Shown here piece by piece: positions 22,889-33,518 of a stretch of 64,000 nucleotides of DNA. The position numbers were made by a program, and so were the translations under genes. The stretch comes from Papiliotrema nemorosa. Taxonomy: Eukaryota; Basidiomycota; Tremellomycetes; Tremellales; Rhynchogastremaceae. The DNA lies in NCBI GenBank assembly GCA_032158125.1, contig JASKOT010000034.1:62001-126000 (forward strand). The letters are read 5' to 3'. The notes under the pieces were generated by a model, which saw nothing but the letters and a program-made list of their open reading frames with translations, ran no database searches and was not told the DNA's origin. Each line of letters begins with the position of its first letter. The first letter of the stretch is position 1.

Positions 22889-24166
22889 CTATTCAGTCGT
22901 CGAGCGCTTCTTGAAGGGTCTTCCCATGCTCTTGAGTAAAATCATGATGGACGAAGGCGAAGTCTTGGAGCTCTGCGCAGCTGTCTCAGTCGCAGCAATC
23001 TGTGTCACATCGACCACTTCCAAGGCTTTCATCTGTTCCACGAGTCTGCTGTCCAAGATTTCCTGCAGCCGCTTCACAATTCCATCACGCTCCTGTAAGG
23101 TAGCCAGAGTCTGTGCTTGGTCTGGTTGGATCATGTCTTGCGTGATCAATACCGAGAAACGACTAAACCTGTCGTTGAAGCGGTTAGACAGTGCGCTTGA
23201 ACGAGGTTGGGAATCTTCATTCCTACTCGACTTCGATGCGTAATTTGAGACCAGACTGAACTCATGATGCGCCGAGCTGTCGGTGCGCGCATGGGAGGCA
23301 GTCGACTCTGATTTCGACGCGCGCTCGAAGATGATCGGGTACATTTGGCCCTTGATGACTTCGGTGTTCGTCTCGGGGTCGGACTTGATGGCGTGGAGTT
23401 TGAAACGATCAAAGAATCGTTGATGTTCATCGTCAAGTGGTCGTCCGGAGGTTACCTCCCACACTCGCTGAGGCACAGACATGATGAAGCGAGATGGGCA
23501 TTCCGAACCTTCCTCGTTGACAAGGGACCATACGCTGTGGTAGGTCAGCCAGGTCTTGTGGTCTCGGATGATATCACTACCAAACTCACGATGCCATCAT
23601 GTTCTCAACATATTCGTTCTTGAAGGTAATGACAGATGGGAGAGCACTTTTCAGGGCATCAATCCCAGCTTCAATAGATTCGACGGTAACAGTAGGGTTC
23701 AGGACGAATTCTCGTCGGCTCATACCCTTCCGGGGGTCTTTCCCGCCTGCAAAAGTGAAGAAGGCAATGGCAGATAGAACGTCGGAGAGTCCTTTATCGC
23801 TTTTGTGATCCATGACGATGGTTGCAGAATCTTTGTCATTGACGTAGCAGTCCAGATCTCCCTGCACGATTGGTACACCGAGGATTCTGCTCCGTTCAGC
23901 ACCTTTGGAAAGGGGCAGCGAGCTTCCGGGTCCCAACTCTTGCATAGTTGGCAATTCAGATGAGCCTGACAAATCGACGATAAATGGCAGTATCTGCGTA
24001 AGGGAAATATGCGGTTGAGCGAATATGTATCTCGAGGGGGGTTTGGGCAGATGAGGTGAAAGAAGGGGTCTTGGTACACGTATTGTATACATATACGTAT
24101 ACAATACCCTCGACATGAATGAATGCTTACCCCTTCATCTTTGGCTGCTTGAGCGGAGCCGGCCAT
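22889..24166 (-). CDS. Unrecognised three-exon gene X, possible divergent relative of copies A-D
   Basis: Exons: 24166-24131, 23993-23590, 23534-22889; phases 0 and 2 join to 361 residues. I do not recognise it. Exon 1 gives MAGSAQAAKDEG. Exon 2 has LPFIVDLSGSSELPTMQELG, GVPIVQGDLDCYVNDKDS, an Ala/Phe patch LSDVLSAIAFFTFAGG, then REFVLNPTVTVESIEAG. Exon 3 starts VWSLVNEEG..SRFIMSVPQ, followed by a Ser-rich stretch and a helix (MIQPDQAQTLATLQERDGIV) and ends MILLKSMGRPFKKRS. The phase-2 second intron just before a Trp block with SRFIMSV, and the basic C-terminal end, recall copies A-D (SDHYMFV, SENNMMFV). The resemblance is weak and could be chance. Intron 1 carries a perfect 11-bp inverted repeat. 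Confidence 0.65.
24080..24107. repeat. Perfect 11-bp inverted repeat inside intron 1 of gene X
   Basis: The arms at 24080-24090 (GTATTGTATAC) and 24097-24107 (GTATACAATAC) are exact reverse complements with a 6-nt loop. They lie in the intron between 23994 and 24130, so the transcript could fold into an AU-rich hairpin between donor and branch site. Confidence 0.7.
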
Positions 24167-24837
24167 CCCACAAAAGATCTCCTTTTTCACGGTCGATATC
24201 AGCCATTTCCGAAACCGGTTTGACGTTGTAAGCAGAGTATACAATCCATTGAGCGGGATTTCAGGAGCTCCTATCCCGGATGGATAAATGGGACGCGGAG
24301 TACATATTGCACAGCGCCTGTGTGAGGCATAGCTGCTGGGAAATTCGATCTGGGGTGGAGCAGTCCTGTCCGTTCCGTCGCTCGGATTGTAACTCTGAAG
24401 TCACTTCGCTTTTGCAACCGTCGATCCTGGACCGAAGTTTGCAGGCATGACACTGGAGTAGTGCGTTTTTGCGGCTTGCTCGCACATCTGGTCAGTACCT
24501 TCGATCGCTGTAAGTGTAGTGACTCAAACTTGTACATACAGGCTGGCTTTCATGTGGCTACAAGGCTCGCAACTGCAGCAGATTCCGATTTTTTGACTGT
24601 TCGCTTCGGCACTGGACGAAACGGACATGACATAATCGCAAATATCGGTCTGATACATCTGACAGCCCATCCGATGATGGTTATCAGTCATATGCGGCGG
24701 CTGTTTGAGATTACCGGCGAGTATCAACATCTCTTGAGCGCGACTGGCAGAGCTATCTCCGGGTACCTAAAACAGCTGAGAAAGCCGCGGTCAAGACGAT
24801 CACTTCCGCTGATCCAAACAACAACCGATTTCGCTTC
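24167..24837. other. Intergenic between gene X and Zn2Cys6 factor 2
   Basis: Both neighbours are on the minus strand, so this should contain the 3' end of factor 2 and the promoter of gene X. A few frames of 60-90 codons exist, but I see no domain or splice-consistent model. Confidence 0.4.
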
Positions 24838-27768
24838 TCAAACTGTCGTCTGCCCGGTCAGGGGGTAGTTCCTGGCCAGGTTTGACGGACTTAACTCACA
24901 TTGGAGAACATGCCGTGATCGGAGAAGAATTGACTCATGAAGGCATCGTCAAAGTCGAACAGACCCCCAAGATCTGCGCCAGCCATCGAGACCGGAACGG
25001 GCTCCTCCGTAGACCCATTGCTCGGGTGTTGCACCGGTATTCGTTTGCGAGCTTTTGCAACTTCTCGGTCCAGCATCGTGGCGAATTTGAAGCCGTGATC
25101 TTCGGTGAGTATGCTGTATGGTCGTCTGCTTACATTTGCTCAGAACCTTTGATAACTGTAAGACGCTTTCCTGTGCCTGGACCGGATCCGCCGTTTCAGG
25201 ACTGAGCAGTGAGAGGCGCAACAAGTACCGAGCGGCCCCGACGAGTCCGAGGTGTGCAAAGGAATTGCCATGTCGCAAAGTTTCGCCCTTGCCGTCACCA
25301 ACGGTTTCATCGGTGCAAACTCACCTCTGGACCATGAGCGGCTCGATCCACGAGAAGCATTGCGGCTGTGATGGTGACAGCAAAGGCCTCTTTGTCTGCG
25401 GGTGAGAGGCGCATGACATCAGTTCCGTCACGTAGACCCATTAAAACGGGAGAGTTGATCTGCAGTCTGATCATAAGCTGAGGTCTGCATCTTTTGGATT
25501 GACGTACGCTGCGTAACATTTGGTAGTAGTGACTGCTCTCAGTGATGAACGTGGAGCTCAACTCACGTTCAGTGACGAGAAATTCATTGCAAGACAAGCC
25601 CGCATCCTCTGACCATATCAGCAGTGTCGAAGCTGGGCGAGTGCGACTCACGATAGTATTTCTGCCAGTATGTCCACCACTCCTCCACCTGATAATTCGC
25701 TTCTGCCCTTCTGAGGAGGTCCTGGGGATCGGGTTGGCCAGGATCCAATCTTAAGGGATGATGCAATGGTTCTGCAGTCAGCAACGAGGAGCCAATCATC
25801 CCGATGTACCTCTGAAAGCGTATATCTCGTTACAAACTAGGCACCTGCTATCGTTGACACTCGTCAGAGGGTGGTCCAGGAAGCTTCTGACGTGGAGAAG
25901 ACCCTGAACATTAGGAATGAGTATGGGACGACCATAATTTAGGGAAAGTCTGGCATTAGTCTCGGGTATCGTTGACAATATACTCGAGCTGGACTTTGCA
26001 AACCTGTTGATCAGCTCAGAGAATCAGAGTCAGGTTGAAAATGTACCGCTAGCCACACCCTCGCGCCATTCACCACCGGTCGTTCTTCTTCAAGTTGTTC
26101 CGCAGTCTTGCCATGCCCCATGCCTGTCTGCATCAAGAATGTCAAACAGCGATGAAGACCCAGATCGAGGCTGAGTGCTCAGTCGCTGCAATACACGAGG
26201 TACTGTACCTACGCCATGCTCAAGGCGTGGTCTGCTCATCAGTCGAGACGCCAGAGCCCGATCATTGAGTTCTCACTGCCTGATTGCCATGGGAACTGTG
26301 TCCAGGAGGATAGCAATACTATACTAAGTGGTGTCCGACAAAGTATCGCAGGGGGAATGTTTCGACTTACACATGCCTTGTACTGCCTCGAGGCTCGCGT
26401 GCTGGCCGAATAAGGTCTCTTTAGCTTCAGGTGTCAGCCATCCAGTTAGTCGCATTTCATTCTAGCTAACCTAATGTCTCCGCATGGTGACGAAGCTTCT
26501 TGGCTCTTTGCTTTTCCTCTCGCACAGCCAAATTCGTTTGGTCCGTGTCCATCGAGTTTGCAGCACATTGAGCGATCATTAGTATCACCGTCACTGCGAA
26601 TGATGATCGCTGTCGAAGGCTGTAATCAGCTGTCATACTGTCTGCGCTGCTCACCTCTTCCACGTATCTGTCTTTTCGTCAAAGACTGGCAGATATAACC
26701 TCGATGCCGAGAAGAAGCTACGCGATTAGCTGACCGATCTCTTCGGGTCTGCTCACTTGTCGAACAAAGCCATAGCTCTCTGCTCCGAGATGAGTCCCAT
26801 CCTAACAGGATCTGATGACAAAGTTGTATCGGCTCGAGTTACGGGAATGGACAAGGTCATGTTCTCCGGTGACCCTATAAAAGTCCCTCGTCTCCGCGAG
26901 CGAGGGAGGAATTCAAAGTCGTTGGATCCGACGCGTCTCTTCTTCGCAGCAGGCGAAGCAGTGTCAATAGACTCTTGCGGGCTTTTGATCTTGTGGCTGT
27001 GCGCAGCGTCTTTCTGAATGATAGAGCGCAGAGGAAACATGGTCTCCGCTACTTGATGGAAGTCGTTCTCTTCCCCTTCATCATCCGAAAGAAAGACCGA
27101 ATCCGCATCAGGGGAAGCAGAGGAGTCGATTGGATCCTTGCTTGTGAGGAGAGGTTCACTGGGTAGGTCCTGATAATAGTCAGATGATTAACAACAAGGA
27201 TTGTAGAGAGCCGCATCGTACCGATAGACGGCCCATCAGCTCATTCAGACGGGTTTGCACATCCTTCATCTGTCGTTCCAGGATCTGTATGCGACTGACT
27301 GTCAGCACTATATTTCTCGACTGGTACAGATCGGCTATAAGGTCCCCCAGGTCTGAGCACAGCTTGACGCAGGGATCGGACTAGGTTGAAGAAGGGATAA
27401 TTCCACGCCCTACAAATATGATAAATGACACCCACTCTCCCTCGGTTTTTACTGGTCCTTTCTTGGTCAACACCTTGTCGAAGGTGCAAGGTATATCCAA
27501 AGTCCTGCATCTAACACATGGAGGATCCGTCTTGCCTTCACATTTCCGTTTCATTCGGTGACAAGCGTCCTATGACTGAGCTCGAGTTCGAGGTCAATAC
27601 TGCATTTACGTCTCACGTACACATGCATCTGCACAATTGAGCGTGATATGATCTTCGCTGCTTACTCTTGACGCTTGCAGTGACAGCCGTGCTGTGATCG
27701 GACATTGTTGCGGATGGAGAGAGGTCAAGGGGAGATGAGGTGAAGGTTGGGTCAGAAAGGGCGGACAT
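24838..27768 (-). CDS. Zn2Cys6 fungal-specific transcription factor 2
   Basis: A regulator with a zinc cluster at Cys 37, 40, 47, 55, 58 and 65 (ACDACHRMKRKCEGKTDPPC..). Exon 1 is 27768-27666; the next is an 8-nt microexon, 27628-27621, that encodes the Ala and Cys 37; exon 3 starts at 27569. A short coiled coil follows (RIQILERQMKDVQTRLNEL), then a Ser/Asp-rich region with KKRRV and RSRRR, and the fungal_trans domain: MALFDNFFSASRLYLPVFDEKTDTWKRLRQRS, VQGMLLLSSW, MALDLGLHR, LNYGRPILI and FLDHPLTSVNDSR. The last exons are 25287-25134, 25099-24900 and 24849-24838, ending FFSDHGMFSNTTV. Two joins stay uncertain: after the zinc cluster (27290-27500) and near 25530-25580. It lies just downstream of, and in the same direction as, the sugar permease. 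Confidence 0.8.
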
Positions 27769-28030
27769 CGTTCGGCGCGTGCGGCGGTATCGACGGTGCC
27801 TCTCCATCTTCCATAGTAAATCACTTCGTCGAGACAGCAAGGCAGATTCAGGTTTAGATATCACCACGGAAGGACAATGACCCAATCTTGCATGTAGCGA
27901 CGACTATCGACTCCACAGCATATCAAATTCCACGTTCATGGTGACCCTTGCGCTCGCTAACTTCACCCTATTTTTCCCCGACTCCACTACGACTGGCAAC
28001 CACTCAAACTTTCGACAAAAGCATGACTGA

Positions 28031-30190
28031 TCACTTGTATGAATGCTCAACATGGGAGAGATCCTGGTCTTTCTCTGCCGCAATAGCAGCTTCTTGGGCC
28101 ATTCTGTCGGCTTGGAATTCTGTTTCTCAACGGCTGTTCATCGACACTCACTCACCATCGACCACGGTCGACTTGAATCGCCTAGCCGGGACCTTGTTCT
28201 GAAACATGATGTCGATCTCACCAAAAGTACGACCCATGGTCTCGGGCAGTCGGAAATAGCAGTAAATGACCAGACCTATGTTGATGGCAACAAAGATGAA
28301 ACCGCATTTTCCGCCGAGTCCCCATCCCCCGGGTTTGGCAGTGAGGAATCGTGGGAAAAGCTGCTGCAGAGCCGCTTGAGATAGGATATAGCAGGCTCTG
28401 GCAAGACCAACTGTCTGGGCACGAACACGAGTCGCCGCAACTTCGGCGACGATACTGTAGCCTGAATGTCAGTATTGAGCTTGGAAGGCATCTCGTGACT
28501 CACAAGCTGGGGCTACCGAGATACCGAACACGAAGGTGATGATGATGAACAGGGCTCCAATGGCAAGAGTGTGACCTTGGGAAGATGGAAGCACACCAAT
28601 GATACCAATCAAGAGGAAGAGCACGGCGTGACCAGCCAGTCCCCAGATATACAGCGCTCGTCGGCCGAATCGATAGAAAACTAATGTAAGTCTCACGTTC
28701 CATGGGTATCTTGGTAGCCTTACCTGCCCAAGAGATCAGAGTACCAGCCAGAATCATGAGGAAGTTGGCAATGTTGAGATCGAACGCTTTGGTTTCGGGC
28801 ACTCCTCCCGCAACCAAGCTATTTGTCAACCATGGCCGTACAGCACATAGAGCTTGACCCACTATTCAGTGGCAAAGTTGCTGATCGGTTGTCCACACCA
28901 ATACTGGCAAGACCATACGACACACGCCTGGGAAAGGTGAGCGGAGTGTCTTGTGCATTCTACTTACAATCTCCGTTCGTCGTCGGTTCGTGCCATGGAA
29001 AAGCTCTTTCCAGCCACTGCCGGCCGTTTCGGCGGCTTCCATTTCGATTGTGTGCTCAATCAGAGCAGCCTTGGCTTCGACAATGTCGTCCGTGAGGTAA
29101 GACTCTGCTCCGAGTCGTCTGATTGCCTTCCTCGCGTCCTCCATTCGGCCTTTTCGGACAAGCCACCAAGGACCTGCAGGGTCAATACCCGAGATGGGCA
29201 GCCGGCTCACTTTCTGGAGCGAAAAATACAGCGCAGAACAAGGGGATGGGCCACACCCATTGTACGGCATATGGCATTCGCCAGCCTGCTTTTAGCGCGC
29301 GACCCCAGGAATGACTGATGCTCACCCCAGTTGCCCTCAATAGTAAGGGATGCTCGGACGACGGCAGCACCGATGGTTAGACCTGGCATTAGACCATCGC
29401 GCTATTTAAGATGAGATTTCAGCGTACCGATACCCCAACAGGCGTTCACTGAACTGTCAGAGCCCAGTCACTTATGTACACACATACCGTATGAGGTGAG
29501 ATAACCACGAAGGGCGATAGGACAAATCTCGGCGGCGTAAGATGTCGTCAGGGTTTCTTCCATCAGCTGGTGCGATCGACTTGTTGTGCCGAACTCACGG
29601 AAGACACCCCAAGGGATACCCATGACGATTTCCGCTCCGAACAGCATGTGCAGATTCTGAGCAAAGACGGCAAGGAAGATCGAGGCCGCCATGGCAACCA
29701 TTGCACAGAGGTAAGTTCTTCGTGATCCAAATCGAGCTTGACAGTAACTGTTGAGGAGGATACCGATGATCTTTTCCCGTCAATACTGACTTATTTGGGG
29801 GTGAGAAATCTTACTTGACCGATACTCGCAGCATTGTTCACTGCTGACTGCCAATTGGCGGGAACGTACTTGTGGCCGTCTGGGGCGGTGCTACCAAACT
29901 TGTTCAGGAAAGCTGTTTGACCCCAGAATGAATTGATCTGCCGTTAGATCCGAATGGAGAATGTTTTGTCTGATTCGACGCACAATGACAACATCGTAAC
30001 CTTCCATGATGAGTGCGGTTGAAAGAACCATAGACCAAGCGATCGCCTTCTTGTAGACCCGCATATTCTCTCGTAGAGACATGTTCTTCTCATTGCTGGC
30101 GGATATCTCGGCATTCTGCAGAGCACCTTGATTGGTTCTGAACGAAGTCTCGTGCTTCGCACCGGAAACATTGTGTTTGGGGTCCTCCAT
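28031..30190 (-). CDS. MFS sugar:H+ symporter, maltose/alpha-glucoside permease type
   Basis: A 12-helix plasma-membrane sugar importer in 13 exons. The start at 30190 gives MEDPKHNVSG, and the last codons (28031-28100) read AEKDQDLSHVEHSYK. Family marks in order: [134 protein letters not shown] and PETMGRTFGEIDIMFQNKVPARRF. These are typical of fungal alpha-glucoside permeases. It is divergent from the GH36 gene across a 532-bp spacer with two CGG-N2-CCG sites, so joint control and a role in taking up galactosides or oligosaccharides are likely. The actual sugar is not decided by the sequence. Confidence 0.93.
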
Positions 30191-30722
30191 GGTGGATGTA
30201 GCTGCTTGAAGTATTTGATGCCTGTAGGAACCTCAAAGCGGGCCTGGGTATATATACGCCTCCAACCGGGGTCTCCCATTACCTCCAGATTCCAGATCCC
30301 AAGAACCGAAGCGGCGCCGCTGTCGGTCTTGCCGTGCTTTCATCCGTCAGCTGGGGGAAGGCGGACTGAGCCGCTACAGTACATGCTATGCGCATCCTCC
30401 GCAACACGCGGGTCACATGGCCGGTAAACGCAGCCCACAGAGCAGGTCAAGAAGAATAATGCATAAAGTGCCTTTTCCAGCGACAATTCCAGAATCCGGG
30501 TCAAAGGCGGCGCCGACCACCGCTCCGCCGTCTCAAGGAAGAAGCATTTGAATTGCGGTCGCATCACGGTGAGTGTATCAGATGATACAATACGCCGCAC
30601 GATACGGACAATTCCTCTTCCATGTGTAGCTGCGTATGTATGATACAAGGAGCAGTCTATCAAAGGAATTGATGTTCATAAGAGTTCCTACGCCTTGAAA
30701 GCTCGATCGCAATCTACCGAAC
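30191..30722. promoter_or_regulatory. Divergent promoter of permease and GH36 genes with CGG-N2-CCG sites
   Basis: CGGCGCCG occurs at 30312-30319 and at 30508-30515, each within GCGGCGCCG. Inverted CGG triplets are the usual targets of Zn2Cys6 dimers. The first is about 120 bp from the permease start and the second about 210 bp from the GH36 start. A related CGGTACCG lies upstream of the beta-mannosidase gene. Function as an operator is an inference. Confidence 0.4.
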
Positions 30723-33102
30723 ATGGAAGTCTCTGTGCAAACCATCCAACTGTCCGTCTCGGAACATAGGAAGCGCATCCCCGTCACTTTCCCGGAGTTG
30801 AGACAGACTTCCAGCTGGGCAGTCGCGAGTTGTGTGAGAATCAAGTGAGTAGTATCCTTGATACTTCGCAGCGTGGGACATTGCCAATGATCGCAGGCCA
30901 ACCTGGGTTCAGGTCGAAACATACCCCTCGCTCGATGCTCATCCGCTATTGTCATCCCATCTACTGCTCCTTGGTCGCCCTGACAGCAAGGAGACGCACG
31001 TAGTCTACCCAGTGTCCACTTTGGAAGTCAACAATAACTTGATCATCGAGAACTCTACCATATTTGCGAATGCCCGAAGGGCGGTCCCGGGCAAAGACGA
31101 GAACGTTCATGTGATTCATGGGCGATCTTGCGGGTCTCGCGATGCCCTTGTGCAAGAGGTGATTGATGCAGCAAGACGCTTGTCACATGGTCAGCCCAGG
31201 GTAGACTCTTCTTCTGGTTTCTGGGACGGTCTCGGTATCTGCACCTGGGAAAGCTTCGGAGCCAACCGTGAGTCATTCTGCTATAAATTGTCTTTACTTA
31301 CTGCAGGCGTGGGACCTGTACCGGATGGATACACAAAGGAAAAACTACTTGGTGTACTTCCGTCTTACCCTATGGAGATCTTCCTTATCGATGATGGCTG
31401 GCAACATCACAATAAGGACGCGGGAGGGAGGAAATCGTACCCACCTCGCGCTCGATTGGTCTCCTTTCGCGCAAATGATCAGTTCGACGGGGACATGGAG
31501 GAGACCATAAGAATCATGAAGGAGCGAGGAATCAAGAAGGTGGGTGTATGGATGGCATTGGAGGGGTACTGGTATGGGATCGACCCCGACGGAGAACTGG
31601 CCGAGGAATACGCTTGTCAGCCTCACAGAGTGACTGTCCCTAAACAAGTTCGAGGGGGTGTCAAGGAGTCTTTGGACTTGGTAGACCCCCCTCAATACCT
31701 CTGGCTACCCGCGCCAGACAAGGCATACAACTTCTGGTTCGACTGGTTTACCATACTGAAAAGTCGCGGGGTCGACTTTGTCAAGGTGCGTCCATAAGAG
31801 CGGACGTCAGCTCAAGTCAGGTCGATAATCAAGCTTGTATGGAGTACATCCAGTCCGATACCTCTCGACACGCTTTGGCATCTATGTGGGCGGGGGTTCT
31901 ACGCGCAGTCAAGGATGTCTGGGGAGACATGAACCGGATCATCATGTGCATGTCGCATAACGAGCGAATGCTGAATGGACCTGGAGGCTTGGACTTTTCT
32001 CGTCCATCAGGCAACCTCGTCTTCCGGTGCATTAAATGATCTCTCCTCTTACAATAGTCTTTCACTAACGTGCAGGAATTCAGACGATTATAACATGCCA
32101 TACTCGAACCCTCATGGCGAGTTTATCCTTTGGAACACCAGAAACTCAATCTTGACGTCCCATCTGTCCCTCGTGCCGGATTACGACATGTTCGCCTCGA
32201 ATCCCAAGACACATCGACCATTATACCATGCGTTGCTTAGAGCAATGTCTGTCGGTACAATCCTGCTCTCCGATACGCCAGACACTGACACGGATTTCGC
32301 ATTGCTCGATTCGTTGACCGGTCGCAACGCTCAAGGAGATCATCGACTCGTACGGGCCAATGCACCCGCTGTCCAGTTAGCCAATAGATGGTTCGACCTT
32401 GACTTGAGCGGGACAAGCAGCGGCAAAGCGCACCTGGCTGGAGTATGGAACGAGAAGGCTAAATCTGGTTTGATCGGAGCCTGGAATTGCCGAGAACCAG
32501 GTTATAACGCCATCTGCCGAGATACAATCACCCACTTCGACTTGGAGGACATCATTCCGAATCGACAGGGAAGTTTTGTGATCTGGCCTATGGGCTACAG
32601 TCGCGACTTCGAGAATGAGAGATTTTCGAAGTCGAATGTCTACCAGTATGGTACTAACTTTGGCTTGGACCTGAAGCTGGAGGAAGCAGAATGCGAGGGT
32701 TTCATCGTCACAGAGCTTCACCCTGTACAAGGAGCGAAGGTGGCCGTTCTTGGTATGCTTGACAGGTTGTGGCCATCAGGAGGCATCCAAGTCAATGTGG
32801 ATGAACACGGTCAGTTTAGGACGGCGTTTCTCATAATCGCTGACCTATCAGATCAACGGCTACGTATCAGCACTACATTTGACACGGATCGCTTCTCGCT
32901 TTTCATCCAGGGCGTGATCCGAATACAGGTCGGTTCACGGACAATGCATCTTGTCGGTGAAGGATGTGGGGAGAAGTTCGAATTCCCTCTTTCTGCAGGA
33001 GCCGTCTTGGAAGTCCGAGTAGATGATGGAGTCCCTTGTGAGGATTATCAAGAGCTTGCGCTAGGGGCTCAACCAGCTCTGCGAGTGCCCCTGACTGCCT
33101 AG
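30723..33102 (+). CDS. GH36 alpha-galactosidase / raffinose-synthase-like enzyme
   Basis: Glycoside hydrolase family 36, the clade holding raffinose synthases and seed-imbibition alpha-galactosidases, acting on alpha-galactosyl bonds. Exons: 30723-30844, 30897-31267, 31307-31785, 31821-32026, 32076-33102; 734 residues. Key marks are FWDGLGICTWESFGAN (149-164), EIFLIDDGWQ, KKVGVWMALEGYW, GVDFVKVDNQ with the expected nucleophile Asp near 326, and LVPDYDMF (428-432) holding the second catalytic-region Asp. A beta-rich C-terminal domain follows. No signal peptide is seen, so it is probably cytosolic and acts on imported oligosaccharides. It is divergent from the sugar permease and near the GH2 beta-mannosidase, a combination that fits galactomannan breakdown. 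Hydrolase versus transferase activity cannot be told. Confidence 0.92.
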
Positions 33103-33518
33103 GGACAAGGCGTTCAAGTCGCTAGGATAAATGACGTTACGAGCAGCGTTTTCACCCTATGCTCTTCGTACTATACATACATACTATACTGCACTGTTGG
33201 GAAAATGTCGGATGATCTCTGTCACACTCTCAAAACACTTCGTCATCTTCGATGCAGGTCGTACTCAGTCCCTCCTCTTTCATGATACCCCGAATTCGTC
33301 ATCCACAAAGGAGGTGATGCTGAGTTCTGCGCTCGCTGATCATTCCCCCATAGTTGTGACCGCAATTTCGTCGCCGCCCTCCTTGACGGAGTACACAATC
33401 GCAAATCTGTCTGCACAGCGAGCAAATTGCCAGGAGCCGAGCACTGATATGATCTGTGCTTCTTATCTTTCTACTCCATCTTCACCCAGGAAACAAAGTC
33501 TTAGGTCAAGCCGGGATC
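33103..33518. other. Intergenic before family copy D
   Basis: A 131-codon frame (33131-33526) crosses it but has no domain, and it overlaps the start of copy D in another frame; I treat it as chance. The promoter of copy D should be here. Confidence 0.4.

Noticed and set aside
25760..25815. Apparent frameshift in Zn2Cys6 factor 2 between NEIYAF and the next conserved block
   Set aside because: A 38-nt intron (25772-25809, GTACAT..CTGACTGCAG) joins NEIYAFR to EPLHHPLRL in phase, so no lesion is needed.
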